DNA of 64,000 nt from Thomasclavelia sp047249845 (GCF_047249845.1 NZ_JBKTWO010000001.1:1-64000), one strand, 5' to 3'; positions 16,418-24,655 are shown, counted from the first letter of the stretch. Translations and numbers: made by a program. The notes: generated by a model not told the origin, from the letters alone.

Positions 16418-17110
16418 TTATTCCTTTCTTGGATCGATGTACTTAGCAGCATCATCGAATCTACCATAAGTTCCAGTAGCTTCTTTCATTGCTTCATTAG
16501 CATCTTTTCCAGCTTTAACCATATCCATCATTCTACCTAAGTTAACAAATTCATAACCAATAATTTCATTATTAGCATCTAAAGCGATTCTATTAATATA
16601 ACCTTCAGTTAATTCAAGATAACGAGGACCTTTAGCTTTTGTTGAATAAGAAGTACCAGTCATACTTCTTAAACCTTTTCCTAAGTCTTCTAATCCAGCT
16701 CCAACAGGTAAACCACCTTCAGAGAATGCAGATTGAGTACGTCCATAAACGATTTGTAAGAATAATTCTCTCATTGCAGTATTGATTGCATCGCAAACTA
16801 AGTCAGTATTTAAACCTTCTAATAAAGTTTTTCCTACTAATGCTTCTGAAGCCATCGCTGCAGAGTGAGTCATCCCTGAACATCCGATAGTTTCAATTAA
16901 TGCTTCTTCAATGATACCTTCTTTAACGTTTAATGTTAATTTACAAGCACCTTGTTGAGGAGCACACCAACCGATACCATGAGTTAAACCAGAGATATCT
17001 TTAATTTCTTTAGAATATACCCATTTTCCTTCTTCAGGAATTGGAGCACATCCATGTGAAGCACCTTGAGCGACACTACACATTTGTTCTACTTCGTGTG
17101 AATAAATCAT
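16418..17110 (-). CDS. NifU-like iron-sulfur cluster assembly scaffold protein
   Basis: This 230-residue protein belongs to the NifU N-terminal/IscU-like scaffold group. It has several conserved cysteines (Cys11, Cys21, Cys49, Cys56, Cys76 in ETIGCSGM, and Cys105) that could bind a nascent cluster. It is longer than IscU (about 130 residues), with an additional C-terminal region of about 90 residues that includes LELTEGYINRIALDANNE. It is the first gene of the operon with the GGGtGRT gene. A consensus promoter and a DtxR-like palindrome lie just upstream, suggesting iron-responsive control. The exact client proteins are unknown. Confidence 0.85.
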   Translation of the reverse strand: MIYSHEVEQMCSVAQGASHGCAPIPEEGKWVYSKEIKDISGLTHGIGWCAPQQGACKLTLNVKEGIIEEALIETIGCSGMTHSAAMASEALVGKTLLEGLNTDLVCDAINTAMRELFLQIVYGRTQSAFSEGGLPVGAGLEDLGKGLRSMTGTSYSTKAKGPRYLELTEGYINRIALDANNEIIGYEFVNLGRMMDMVKAGKDANEAMKEATGTYGRFDDAAKYIDPRKE

Positions 17111-17156
17111 TTTTTCTAACTCCCTTCGTGTTTTCGATTATAAATAGCTAGTCACA

Positions 17157-17174
17157 CTATTTAAGGCGAACTAA
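17157..17174 (-). promoter_or_regulatory. DtxR-like operator before the scaffold-GGGtGRT operon
   Basis: TTAGTTCGCCTTAAATAG (leftward) matches 15 of 18 positions of the reverse complement of the perfect-arm operator before the flavodoxin gene. It lies just downstream of the -10 box, a position suited to repression. Confidence 0.55.
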
Positions 17175-17188
17175 AATCACCTGAGTAA

Positions 17189-17217
17189 AGTATAGAATAA
17201 AGCAAGATTAAAGTCAA
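17189..17217 (-). promoter_or_regulatory. Sigma-A promoter of the scaffold-GGGtGRT operon
   Basis: TTGACT and TATACT are separated by exactly 17 bases on the minus strand. This is a near-consensus vegetative promoter, with the start point expected just before the operator. Confidence 0.75.
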
Positions 17218-17380
17218 TGAAACATCAACGATTATCCAATAAATTCGACAAAATATTTAATTAAAAAAATGAATTTTAGGTATGGTGTTTTTATAGATAT
17301 GGTAATTTATTACAGATAGTTTTGTTGTAGAAAAGGACAATTAATAATTGATTTATTAAATTATTTTATTTGCTTTTTGC

Positions 17381-17409
17381 TTGCATATGTAGTTAGTTTG
17401 TGCTAATTT
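17381..17409 (+). promoter_or_regulatory. Promoter of the enolase gene
   Basis: TTGCAT and TAATTT are 17 bases apart. The same architecture and spacer sequence (GTTAGTTTGTGC) recur before the flavodoxin gene, which strongly supports this placement. Confidence 0.65.
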
Positions 17410-17435
17410 GTATATGGTTAGTTATAGCTAACTTT
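17392..17435 (+). promoter_or_regulatory. Paired DtxR-like operators before the enolase gene
   Basis: Two palindromic elements are present. GTTAGTTTGTGCTAAT at 17392-17407 overlaps the -10 box. TTAGTTATAGCTAACT at 17418-17433 lies downstream of the start point. Both resemble the classic DtxR/IdeR site TTAGGTTAGSCTAACCTAA. A DtxR-type regulator is encoded about 2.2 kb downstream. Confidence 0.6.
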
Positions 17436-17506
17436 GTGTGAATGAATGATTCTTTCTAATCAGGATTAGTCATCCTAGATTAAAGAATCACAAAGGAGGA
17501 AAATAG

Positions 17507-18796
17507 ATGAGTAAAATTAAAAATGTATATGCTCGTGAGGTGCTAGATTCACGTGGTAATCCTACTGTAGAGGTGGAAGTGATTACAGAATGTGGAGTTT
17601 TTGCTAGTGCAATCGTACCAAGTGGTGCTTCTACAGGAGTCCATGAAGCAGTTGAGTTACGTGATGGTGATAAAAATCGTTATTTAGGCTTAGGAACAAT
17701 AAAAGCAGTAAAAAATGTTAATGAAATTATTGCAAAAGAATTAATTGGTAAAGAAGTAACGAATCAAAGGGAAATTGATGAAGCGATGATTGCATTAGAT
17801 GGAACACCAAATAAAAGTAAGTTAGGTGCAAATGCAATTTTGGGAGTGTCTTTAGCAGTAGCTAAATGTGCTGCTTCTAGTCTGGATTTACCTTTATATC
17901 GCTATATTGGTGGAGCAAATAGTTATGTTTTACCAACTCCAATGATGAATATCATTAATGGCGGGGCTCATGCAGATAACAATGTGGATTTTCAGGAATT
18001 TATGATTATGCCAGTTAGTGCGCCAACATTTAAAGAAGCTATTAGAATGGGTGCAGAAGTATTTCATGCTTTAAAGGCTGTTTTAAAAGGAAAAGGATTA
18101 AATACAGCAGTTGGGGATGAAGGAGGGTTTGCTCCAAATTTAGCTTCTAATGAAGAAGCTATTAAAACTATTTTAGAAGCAGTAGAAAAAGCTGGGTATA
18201 AACCAGGTGAAGATATTAAATTAGCAATGGATGTTGCAAGCAGTGAATTTTATCAGGATGGTAAATATGTATTACCAGGAGAAAATAACAAGTCATTTAC
18301 TTCTAAAGAGTTAGTTGATTTTTATGATGAATTATGTACAAAGTATCCAATTATTTCAATTGAAGATGGCTTAGATCAAGATGATTGGCAAGGATGGAAA
18401 TACTTAACTGAAAAATTAGGTGATAAAGTACAATTAGTTGGTGACGATTTCTTTGTTACTAATACAAAACGTTTAAAACAAGGAATTGAACAAAATGTTG
18501 CCAATTCAATTTTAATTAAAGTAAATCAAATCGGAACTTTAACAGAAACATTAGAAGCAATTGAAATGGCACAAAAAGCAAATTATACAGCAGTAATCTC
18601 ACATCGTTCTGGTGAAACAGAAGATACGACTATTGCAGATATTGCTGTAGCTACTAACGCTGGTCAAATCAAAACAGGTTCTGCTTCTAGAACAGATCGC
18701 ATTGCTAAATATAATCAATTAATTAGAATTGAAGATCGTTTAGGTAAACAAAGTAAATATTCTGGGCTATCTGGATTTTATCAATTAAATAAATAA
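17507..18796 (+). CDS. eno: Enolase (phosphopyruvate hydratase)
   Basis: This cytosolic glycolytic enzyme converts 2-phosphoglycerate to phosphoenolpyruvate. The 429-residue length is normal. Recognisable family segments include VYAREVLDSRGNPTVEVEV at the N-terminus, SGASTGVHEA (loop carrying the catalytic Ser region), GDEGGFAPN, the Mg ligand segment SIEDGLDQDDW, and SHRSGETEDTTIAD and GSASRTDRIAKYN near the C-terminus. AAAGGAGG precedes the ATG. It is unusual in lying apart from other glycolytic genes and being preceded by paired DtxR-like operators shared with an NrdI-like flavodoxin gene, so iron-linked control is suspected. Confidence 0.97.
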   Translation: MSKIKNVYAREVLDSRGNPTVEVEVITECGVFASAIVPSGASTGVHEAVELRDGDKNRYLGLGTIKAVKNVNEIIAKELIGKEVTNQREIDEAMIALDGTPNKSKLGANAILGVSLAVAKCAASSLDLPLYRYIGGANSYVLPTPMMNIINGGAHADNNVDFQEFMIMPVSAPTFKEAIRMGAEVFHALKAVLKGKGLNTAVGDEGGFAPNLASNEEAIKTILEAVEKAGYKPGEDIKLAMDVASSEFYQDGKYVLPGENNKSFTSKELVDFYDELCTKYPIISIEDGLDQDDWQGWKYLTEKLGDKVQLVGDDFFVTNTKRLKQGIEQNVANSILIKVNQIGTLTETLEAIEMAQKANYTAVISHRSGETEDTTIADIAVATNAGQIKTGSASRTDRIAKYNQLIRIEDRLGKQSKYSGLSGFYQLNK

Positions 18797-18819
18797 TTTT
18801 AAAAAATATTATAAAAATA

Positions 18820-18848
18820 TTGCATAGTAGGTTAGTTTGTGCTAACAT
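18820..18848 (+). promoter_or_regulatory. Promoter of the NrdI-like flavodoxin gene
   Basis: TTGCAT and TAACAT are 17 bases apart. The element is a close copy of the enolase promoter. Confidence 0.65.
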
Positions 18849-18874
18849 ATAACCAGTTAGTTAAGGCTAACTAA
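18831..18874 (+). promoter_or_regulatory. Paired DtxR-like operators before the flavodoxin gene
   Basis: GTTAGTTTGTGCTAAC (18831-18846, perfect arms) overlaps the spacer and -10. TTAGTTAAGGCTAACTAA (18857-18874) has perfect 7-bp arms around AGGC. Both closely match DtxR/IdeR boxes. Confidence 0.65.
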
Positions 18875-18889
18875 GAAAAGGAGAAAAGT

Positions 18890-19237
18890 ATGAAAGTAGT
18901 ATATGCCTCAAGAACAGGAAATGTACAAAGTATTATTGATCAATTAGATGTTGATGCTTTAGAAATCAGTTCAGGTAATGAAATTATTACAGAACCATAT
19001 ATCTTAATTACTTATAATGACGGTTATGGAGATGTACCTGCAGAGGTAGAAGCATTTCTAGATAGTAATGGTGAAAATATCAAAGGTGTCATTGTTAGTG
19101 GCGATCAAGGGTATGGAGAAGCATACTGTAAAGCTGGTGATGTTATTGCTGAACAATACAATGTTCCTTGTCTTTATAAAGTAGAAAATGCTGGAACTAA
19201 TGAAGATGTTACAAAAATAAAAGAATTAATCAAATAA
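18890..19237 (+). CDS. NrdI-like flavodoxin
   Basis: This 115-residue FMN-binding protein resembles NrdI, the flavodoxin that supplies oxidant for assembling the manganese cofactor of class Ib ribonucleotide reductase. It has the phosphate-binding loop YASRTGNVQSI near the N-terminus, then ILITYNDGYGDVP, GVIVSGDQGYGEAYCKAGD and PCLYKVENAGTNEDV, all in the NrdI pattern. No nrdE or nrdF gene lies in the window, so it could instead be a general low-iron electron carrier. AAAGGAG precedes the ATG. Its promoter carries two DtxR-like operators, consistent with expression under iron limitation. Confidence 0.75.
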   Translation: MKVVYASRTGNVQSIIDQLDVDALEISSGNEIITEPYILITYNDGYGDVPAEVEAFLDSNGENIKGVIVSGDQGYGEAYCKAGDVIAEQYNVPCLYKVENAGTNEDVTKIKELIK

Positions 19238-19590
19238 TAAGTTTGACTGTTAATATCTTAATACCTACACTATAGTTATATCAAATCTTACCAAATATTA
19301 ATTAAACTTTAGTATATATCAAAACTTACCTTTTTCTTGACATGTAGATATACTAAATTCCCGTTTTAAAATAATTTAGAGTAAGTAACATCTTAATAAA
19401 TAGTTTATCAGATTATACTTTATTGTTATGTTTTGTCCTTCGTATATACATAACAAATCAGTAGCAAATAAATCATAAATAACCTTCAAATTTAATGATT
19501 TATTTATAAAAGTGAACAAATTAGGAATTCACATCCAAAATATCTTTATATTAATTTAGCCGTTATAGCACTATTTCCTTATGTTCATTT

Positions 19591-19620
19591 AATAAAACCA
19601 GAATCTTCTGGTTTTATTTT
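19591..19620. terminator. Strong terminator-like hairpin before the regulator gene
   Basis: AATAAAACCAGAA pairs perfectly with TTCTGGTTTTATT around a two-base loop, followed by a T-run. It insulates the DtxR-type gene from upstream transcription. Confidence 0.7.
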
Positions 19621-19640
19621 TTTTATTTTATTGATATACT

Positions 19641-19659
19641 AATAACGGAGGACGTTATT
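19641..19659 (+). promoter_or_regulatory. Hairpin enclosing the ribosome-binding site of the DtxR-type gene
   Basis: AATAACG and CGTTATT pair around the loop GAGGA, so the Shine-Dalgarno sequence sits partly in a stem-loop directly before the ATG at 19661. It may modulate translation or serve as a palindromic operator. Confidence 0.45.
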
Positions 19660-19660
19660 T

Positions 19661-20020
19661 ATGCAAGAGTCAGGAGAAATGTATTTAGAAACTATATTAG
19701 TATTAAAAAATAAAAATGAATTTGTTCGTTCAATTGATGTTGCAAAACAACTTGGCTTTAGTAAACCTAGTGTTAGTCGAGGGATTGGGATTTTAAAGAC
19801 AGAAGGTTATATTACTGTAGATGATAAAGGTCATATTGATTTAACGAGTAAAGGAAAAAATAAAGCAAACTCAATTTATGAAAAACATAAGATCTTAACC
19901 CATTTTTTAATGAATACTGCAAAAGTTAGTAGGGAAATAGCTGAAGATGATGCTTGTAAGATTGAACATATTATAAGTGATGAGGTATTTGAGGGGATTA
20001 AAAAATTTCTGAATATATAA
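19661..20020 (+). CDS. DtxR/IdeR-type metal-dependent transcriptional repressor
   Basis: This 119-residue regulator has an N-terminal winged helix (VRSIDVAKQLGFSKPSVSRGI as recognition region) and a shortened dimerisation domain. No SH3-like domain is present. Metal-site residues match the iron-responsive DtxR pattern rather than MntR: Met7 in GEMYLETI (MntR has Asp there), Glu10, His76, and Cys99, Glu102, His103 in ACKIEH. This suggests Fe2+ as corepressor. The operators before the flavodoxin, enolase and scaffold genes closely resemble DtxR boxes, so these are its likely targets. GGAGG precedes the ATG within a small hairpin. Confidence 0.85.
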   Translation: MQESGEMYLETILVLKNKNEFVRSIDVAKQLGFSKPSVSRGIGILKTEGYITVDDKGHIDLTSKGKNKANSIYEKHKILTHFLMNTAKVSREIAEDDACKIEHIISDEVFEGIKKFLNI

Positions 20021-20046
20021 ACGTAAGCTCGTGCTTGCGTTTTTTG
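20020..20046 (+). terminator. Terminator of the DtxR-type gene
   Basis: AACGTAAGC and GCTTGCGTT (one G-U) pair around TCGT, then a T-run. It starts at the stop codon. Confidence 0.8.
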
Positions 20047-20226
20047 TATTAAGATGATTGAATATACAGATATTAATCAATGAAAATTTTTAATCTATTA
20101 ATTAGTTATCTATTAGTAAAATAAAAGAATTTTTTTAATTAAATTAATCAATTGACAATAAAATTTTATTGATTTATGCTTGATTTATGAGTTACCGGTA
20201 GCTCTTTAAAAAAGGAGCGAAAAATT

Positions 20227-21225
20227 ATGTATCATTCAAGATTTAAAGGAACCCATTACCAAATTGGGTATAAATGGGGGAAAATGTTATTTAAAAATAA
20301 TCATTTATTTTTAGATAATGTCCCATTTGAATTAACACAGGAACGAAATGAATTTGCATTACAGTGTTTACCATATTATCAAGAATTTTTTCCTGAAGTT
20401 GTTGAAGAAATACAAGGAATAGCAGATGGTCAACGATGTTCATTTGAATCTATTTGTTCAGTTCTTTTTAGTATGTACTGTATTGTTCCAGAAGTGCATT
20501 GTTCCTGTTTTGTATTAAGAAACCAGAAAGAGATATTATTAGGACGCAATAGTGATTTTTTGACAGAAATTGAAAAACTATACACTAATTGTATTTATCA
20601 ATTTAGCAATGGTTCTTATTCTTTTAATGGCAATACAACAGCATGTGTAGAAATTGAAGATGGAATAAATGAGTATGGTTTAGCAGTTGGACTAACATCT
20701 GTTTATCCAGCTAAAAAAAAACCTGGGTTGAATGCTGGAATGATGTTACGATTATTTTTAGAAAAATGTAAGACAGTTAATGAAGTTATTGGATTGATTA
20801 AGATCTTGCCAATTGCATCAAGTCAAACTTTTATTTTAGCAGATATAAATGGCAATAATGCTCTGATTGAGTGTAATGCTGAAAAAACTGAAATTGTTAG
20901 TAATAGTAAGACAGTTTGGGCAACAAATTTATTTCATACAAAGAAAATGGAAAAATATAATAACTATGAAATTGATGATTGGAATGGAGAATTACGTTAT
21001 CAAACAATAGCAAAAGCAGTATCAAATGAACAAATCAATTCTTTTGATGATGTAATTGATTTATTATCAGGAAAATATGGTTTTCTTTGTCAATATGATC
21101 GAAAAACTGGTAAAGATACTGTTTGGTCAGTAATTTATGATTTAAAACAAAAAAAAGTATATCGAGTTGAAGGAAATCCATCTCGAAAGAAGTTTATTGA
21201 AGATAAAAGATTTAAGCTTAGATAA
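20227..21225 (+). CDS. C45-family autoproteolytic acyltransferase/amide hydrolase
   Basis: This 332-residue Ntn-type hydrolase is related to acyl-CoA:6-aminopenicillanate acyltransferase and linear amide C-N hydrolases. Visible marks are FKGTHYQIGYKWGK at the N-terminus, EIQGIADG, then HCSCFVLR with Cys92 as likely nucleophile (Cys94 is the alternative), LGRNSDF, and NEYGLAVGLTSV. The enzyme normally self-cleaves just before the cysteine to expose it. The substrate is unknown; amides such as N-acyl amino acids, penicillins or bile-salt-like compounds are used by relatives. GGAGCG precedes the ATG. It is a single gene converging on the flippase gene. Confidence 0.82.
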   Translation: MYHSRFKGTHYQIGYKWGKMLFKNNHLFLDNVPFELTQERNEFALQCLPYYQEFFPEVVEEIQGIADGQRCSFESICSVLFSMYCIVPEVHCSCFVLRNQKEILLGRNSDFLTEIEKLYTNCIYQFSNGSYSFNGNTTACVEIEDGINEYGLAVGLTSVYPAKKKPGLNAGMMLRLFLEKCKTVNEVIGLIKILPIASSQTFILADINGNNALIECNAEKTEIVSNSKTVWATNLFHTKKMEKYNNYEIDDWNGELRYQTIAKAVSNEQINSFDDVIDLLSGKYGFLCQYDRKTGKDTVWSVIYDLKQKKVYRVEGNPSRKKFIEDKRFKLR

Positions 21226-21248
21226 ACCCTCATTTTAGAGGGTTTTAT
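21223..21248. terminator. Bidirectional terminator between hydrolase and flippase genes
   Basis: AAACCCTC and GAGGGTTT pair around a six-base loop with T-runs on either strand, placed between convergent stops. Confidence 0.75.
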
Positions 21249-22549
21249 CAATTATTTGTATAGAATAAATATTTATAACAGGCACCTGCGCTAATAACTA
21301 AAGTAATTAATAATCCAGCTAATAAGCTAACAGCAATACTAAAGACACCTAGATAATGACTTAATGTATAAACTAAAATTATTTCTGTAGTACATTCAAT
21401 AATACTAATGATAAACATTAATTTATTTCTATTTAATGCTTGTAAAAGAGCACTAAGAGGAGTTTGTAAGTAAAAGATGGTAAAAGGGATTGCCATATAT
21501 TTAAGATAATTTGCACCACTAGTTGTATTATATAAGATCTTTAAGCAGAATTCAGGGATAAAATAAAAGATAAGGGTAAAAGGAACACTAATTAAAAAAC
21601 TACCTAGTAAAGCTAAAAACATATGTTTTCTTGCAGCAGATATTTTTTTATAAACTACATCATCTGTTATAACAGGTAAAAATAGGCGATAGACAACATT
21701 ATTAAAAAAAGTAGGAGTAACTAATAAGGAGATTACATAGCCGCTAATAATTGCATATTGCTGGTGAATAGTACTTTCACTTAAATTGAATTTAGTTAAA
21801 ACAAATACCAATGTGATTGGTTCAAGAAATGAAACAACACAATGATATAATCTAGAACCAGTTAAAGGCATAGCAATATTCAACATATCTTTTATTTGGA
21901 GATTATTAATGATACTCTGTTTACTAAAAGAGGTAATTTTATGATCTTTTAAACGGGTGGATAAATAAATAATTGAACTTAACTCACCAACAGACATAGC
22001 TAAAGTTGCAAAACTTACTAAATAAGTATCAGCTAAAAAAGAAAATTTTCTAATCATAAAATAACTAAAAGCTAAACGAGCTATTTCCTCAACGAATCCT
22101 GCTTTAGCTACAAGAAAAACATTTTGTCGTGCGAGAAAATAGTTTTTAATAATACCACTGATTCCAACTAGGGGAATAAATAGCGCTAAGGATAATAAAG
22201 GATAAAAAGCGCCTTCATTTTTTAATAAATCATGACTAATAAATTTTGAAGCAAATAATAAAGTACTCATTACAATGACACAAGTAAAAAGGCAGATGGT
22301 AAAAGCGGATATAACAATCTTTTTATTATTATATTTTGGGTTTGCAACTAACCTAAAAACTGCTGAGGGAATACCAAGTTGTCCTAAGGTGATACATAAG
22401 GAAACCGTAGGCATAACTAGTATATATAAGGCCATTGCTTCGCTGCTTAATTGACGTGCTAAAATCATTCGATTAAGGATACTGAATAATTTAGCAATGG
22501 CAGAACTGGCGGAAAGAATGATAAAAGAATTTATTAGTTTTCTTTTCAT
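21248..22549 (-). CDS. Oligosaccharide flippase / SpoVB-like membrane protein
   Basis: This 433-residue polytopic membrane protein of the MOP flippase superfamily resembles SpoVB and other lipid-linked precursor exporters. The opening (FIILSASSAIAKLFSILNRMILARQLSSEAMALYILVMPT) and the motif GQLGIPSAVFRLVA are typical. About 12 transmembrane helices are apparent. It may move peptidoglycan or spore-cortex lipid intermediates across the membrane. It is shorter than B. subtilis SpoVB (about 518 residues), so the exact subfamily is uncertain. It is divergent from the comN-like gene with about 67 bases between starts. Confidence 0.82.
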   Translation of the reverse strand: MKRKLINSFIILSASSAIAKLFSILNRMILARQLSSEAMALYILVMPTVSLCITLGQLGIPSAVFRLVANPKYNNKKIVISAFTICLFTCVIVMSTLLFASKFISHDLLKNEGAFYPLLSLALFIPLVGISGIIKNYFLARQNVFLVAKAGFVEEIARLAFSYFMIRKFSFLADTYLVSFATLAMSVGELSSIIYLSTRLKDHKITSFSKQSIINNLQIKDMLNIAMPLTGSRLYHCVVSFLEPITLVFVLTKFNLSESTIHQQYAIISGYVISLLVTPTFFNNVVYRLFLPVITDDVVYKKISAARKHMFLALLGSFLISVPFTLIFYFIPEFCLKILYNTTSGANYLKYMAIPFTIFYLQTPLSALLQALNRNKLMFIISIIECTTEIILVYTLSHYLGVFSIAVSLLAGLLITLVISAGACYKYLFYTNN

Positions 22550-22616
22550 AAAGCACTTCCTTTCTGACGAAATTTGTCATATAATATGTAAGTGACTTTG
22601 AAATGGAGGGCTGAAT

Positions 22617-22907
22617 GTGGAATCGATTGACGATTTTAAATTTAATAAACGTGACCTTAATTTTTTAATTAAATTAAAAGCCCGTGACTTTAAACAACAA
22701 AATATTCATAATATTACTGAACAGCAAATAAAGGATTATTTATTTGAACGCAAATGGCGGCAAAAAGATGCAATTCCTATGTGTGAAATAATCGATGATA
22801 TCATGAGCCTTGATTTTTCTGAAATATTTGACTATTTAAGTTTACAAGTTGTAAAAGAAGCATCGCGTTTGAGTATAAATGATTTTACAGATTTAATTTC
22901 AAAATAG
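22617..22907 (+). CDS. ComN-like post-transcriptional regulator
   Basis: This 96-residue protein resembles ComN/YrzD, a small DivIVA-associated protein that affects comE mRNA in B. subtilis. The family-like segments are NITEQQIKDYLFERKWRQKDAIPMCEIIDDIMSL and FDYLSLQVVKEASR. No membrane segment is present. The start is GTG at 22617, with GGAGGG eight bases upstream; an overlapping out-of-frame ATG at 22615 is not used. It is followed closely by recJ. Moderately sure of the family; the role in this organism is inferred. Confidence 0.65.
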   Translation: MESIDDFKFNKRDLNFLIKLKARDFKQQNIHNITEQQIKDYLFERKWRQKDAIPMCEIIDDIMSLDFSEIFDYLSLQVVKEASRLSINDFTDLISK

Positions 22908-22944
22908 TTGCTAAAGCAACTATTTTTATTTGAAAGGAGTATTT

Positions 22945-24582
22945 ATGGAATGGCAGATTATAAATGATTTGGACTACAAACACTATATGCAGGAATATAA
23001 TATAAATTCACTTTTAGCAAAGATTTTTGCTTATAAGAATTATTCACAATCTCAAATTGAATTAATATTATCTAATCGTTTGATTTATCATGACTTTTCA
23101 TTATTTTCAGAAGCTGAAATAACGTTAGAAAGAATTCAGGAGGCAATTGAAAATAAAGAAAAGATTTGTATTTATGGTGATTATGATTGTGATGGAATAC
23201 TAGCAACTTCAATTTTAGTAGATGCCTTTAGACAATTGGGAGTTGAAGTTGGGTATCACATTCCAAGTCGTTTAGAAGATGGTTATGGTTTGAACTGTCA
23301 GCGAGTTGAACAGATGGCAAGTAAAGGTTATACTTTAATTATTACAGTTGATAATGGAATAAAAGCATATGATGCAGTTGAACGGGCCAATGAACTAGGG
23401 GTGGATGTAATTATTACTGATCACCATACCTGTGACGAGGAGCTTCCGGAGGCATTTTCAATCATTCATACTAAAATTTCCCCTGATTATCCTTATAAGG
23501 AGATATCGGGAGGGTTTGTAGCTTATAAATTGGCTAGTGCTTTACTAAAAAGACATGATAAATATTTGTTTTGTTTAGCAGCAATTACTACTATTTCTGA
23601 TATGATGCCACTACTTGATGAAAATCGTGCTTTAGTTAAACGAGCTTTAGAGTTTATGAAAGAAAATAAATTTACTCAATTAGAATTATTAATTGGTAAT
23701 AATCAAAAATATAGTGTTACAAGTATTGGTTTTACTATTGCACCTAAAGTTAATTCATTTGGAAGACTTAGTGAATTAGTTAATCCCAATCATTTGGTTA
23801 AGTATTTTCGTCAAGATGCGTCAATTGGAATATTAAAAGCAGTTAGTTCCAAAGCAGTTGAAATTAATACAAAAAGACAAGAAATGACAAATAAACAATA
23901 TCAGAATGTTTTAACTGCACTTGACGGGAATGAACAATTTTTATATAGTTATCAAAATGAAATTCATGAAGGCTTAATTGGTCTGGTAGCGGGTAAGTAT
24001 ACTCGTCAATATAATCGACCAAGTTTTGTGATGAGTTTAGATATAGATAAAAATATTTATAAGGGTAGTGCTAGAGGAATTGAAGGATTATCATTAAATA
24101 ATATTTTTAAACAGGTTGAAGATATTTTAGATAGTTATGGAGGACATGCTCTAGCAGGAGGATTTAGTGTTAAGTTTGATAATGTTGAAAAGCTTAAACA
24201 AAAATTAACTGTTTATTTAGATGAACAGTTAGAAAATTATCGGCCACCTTTAATTGATGTATTAGAAGTATTAAGTGATGAAATTTGTTTAACTAGTGTA
24301 AAACAATTAGAACAATTAGAACCACTAGGTAATGGTAATGAAGAAGCATATTTTTATGCAAAAGACCTACCAGTAAAGAAAGTAATTTTATTATCGAATG
24401 GTAAACACCTTCGTTTTGATCTTGATTTAGCTAATACAAGGGGGCAGGCATTGTTTTTTAATCATGGTGATATGTTTGAAAAATATAAAGATGTTAAAAA
24501 GATAAATGCTATTGGTAAATTTAGTATTAATGTCTATAATAATATTGAATCAGTTAATCTAATTATCGAAACAATTAAATAG
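22945..24582 (+). CDS. recJ: Single-stranded-DNA-specific exonuclease RecJ
   Basis: This 545-residue DHH-family nuclease degrades single-stranded DNA 5' to 3' in recombination and repair. The motifs are clear: GDYDCDGILATS (about 78-89), the signature DHHT near 155, and a DHHA1 domain with GGHALAGGFSVKF. An OB-like C-terminus follows. The length matches short RecJ forms such as E. coli (577) rather than B. subtilis (about 790). ATG 22945 is chosen because AAAGGAG lies seven bases upstream; a TTG five codons earlier overlaps that site. The recJ-apt-rel order is conserved in Firmicutes. Confidence 0.93.
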   Translation: MEWQIINDLDYKHYMQEYNINSLLAKIFAYKNYSQSQIELILSNRLIYHDFSLFSEAEITLERIQEAIENKEKICIYGDYDCDGILATSILVDAFRQLGVEVGYHIPSRLEDGYGLNCQRVEQMASKGYTLIITVDNGIKAYDAVERANELGVDVIITDHHTCDEELPEAFSIIHTKISPDYPYKEISGGFVAYKLASALLKRHDKYLFCLAAITTISDMMPLLDENRALVKRALEFMKENKFTQLELLIGNNQKYSVTSIGFTIAPKVNSFGRLSELVNPNHLVKYFRQDASIGILKAVSSKAVEINTKRQEMTNKQYQNVLTALDGNEQFLYSYQNEIHEGLIGLVAGKYTRQYNRPSFVMSLDIDKNIYKGSARGIEGLSLNNIFKQVEDILDSYGGHALAGGFSVKFDNVEKLKQKLTVYLDEQLENYRPPLIDVLEVLSDEICLTSVKQLEQLEPLGNGNEEAYFYAKDLPVKKVILLSNGKHLRFDLDLANTRGQALFFNHGDMFEKYKDVKKINAIGKFSINVYNNIESVNLIIETIK

Positions 24583-24655
24583 TTTTATTTAATGCATAAA
24601 AATGGTATAATTGAATATCATAAGGCATGATTGTAAAGGAGAAGTAGTGTATAAA

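Larger units (their letters stand above)
19238..19660. other. AT-rich intergenic region
   Basis: No gene is seen. It contains an 11-bp inverted repeat at 19466-19505 (AAATAAATCAT with its complement), a strong terminator-like hairpin at 19591-19620, and the leader hairpin of the regulator gene at 19641-19659. Confidence 0.55.
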
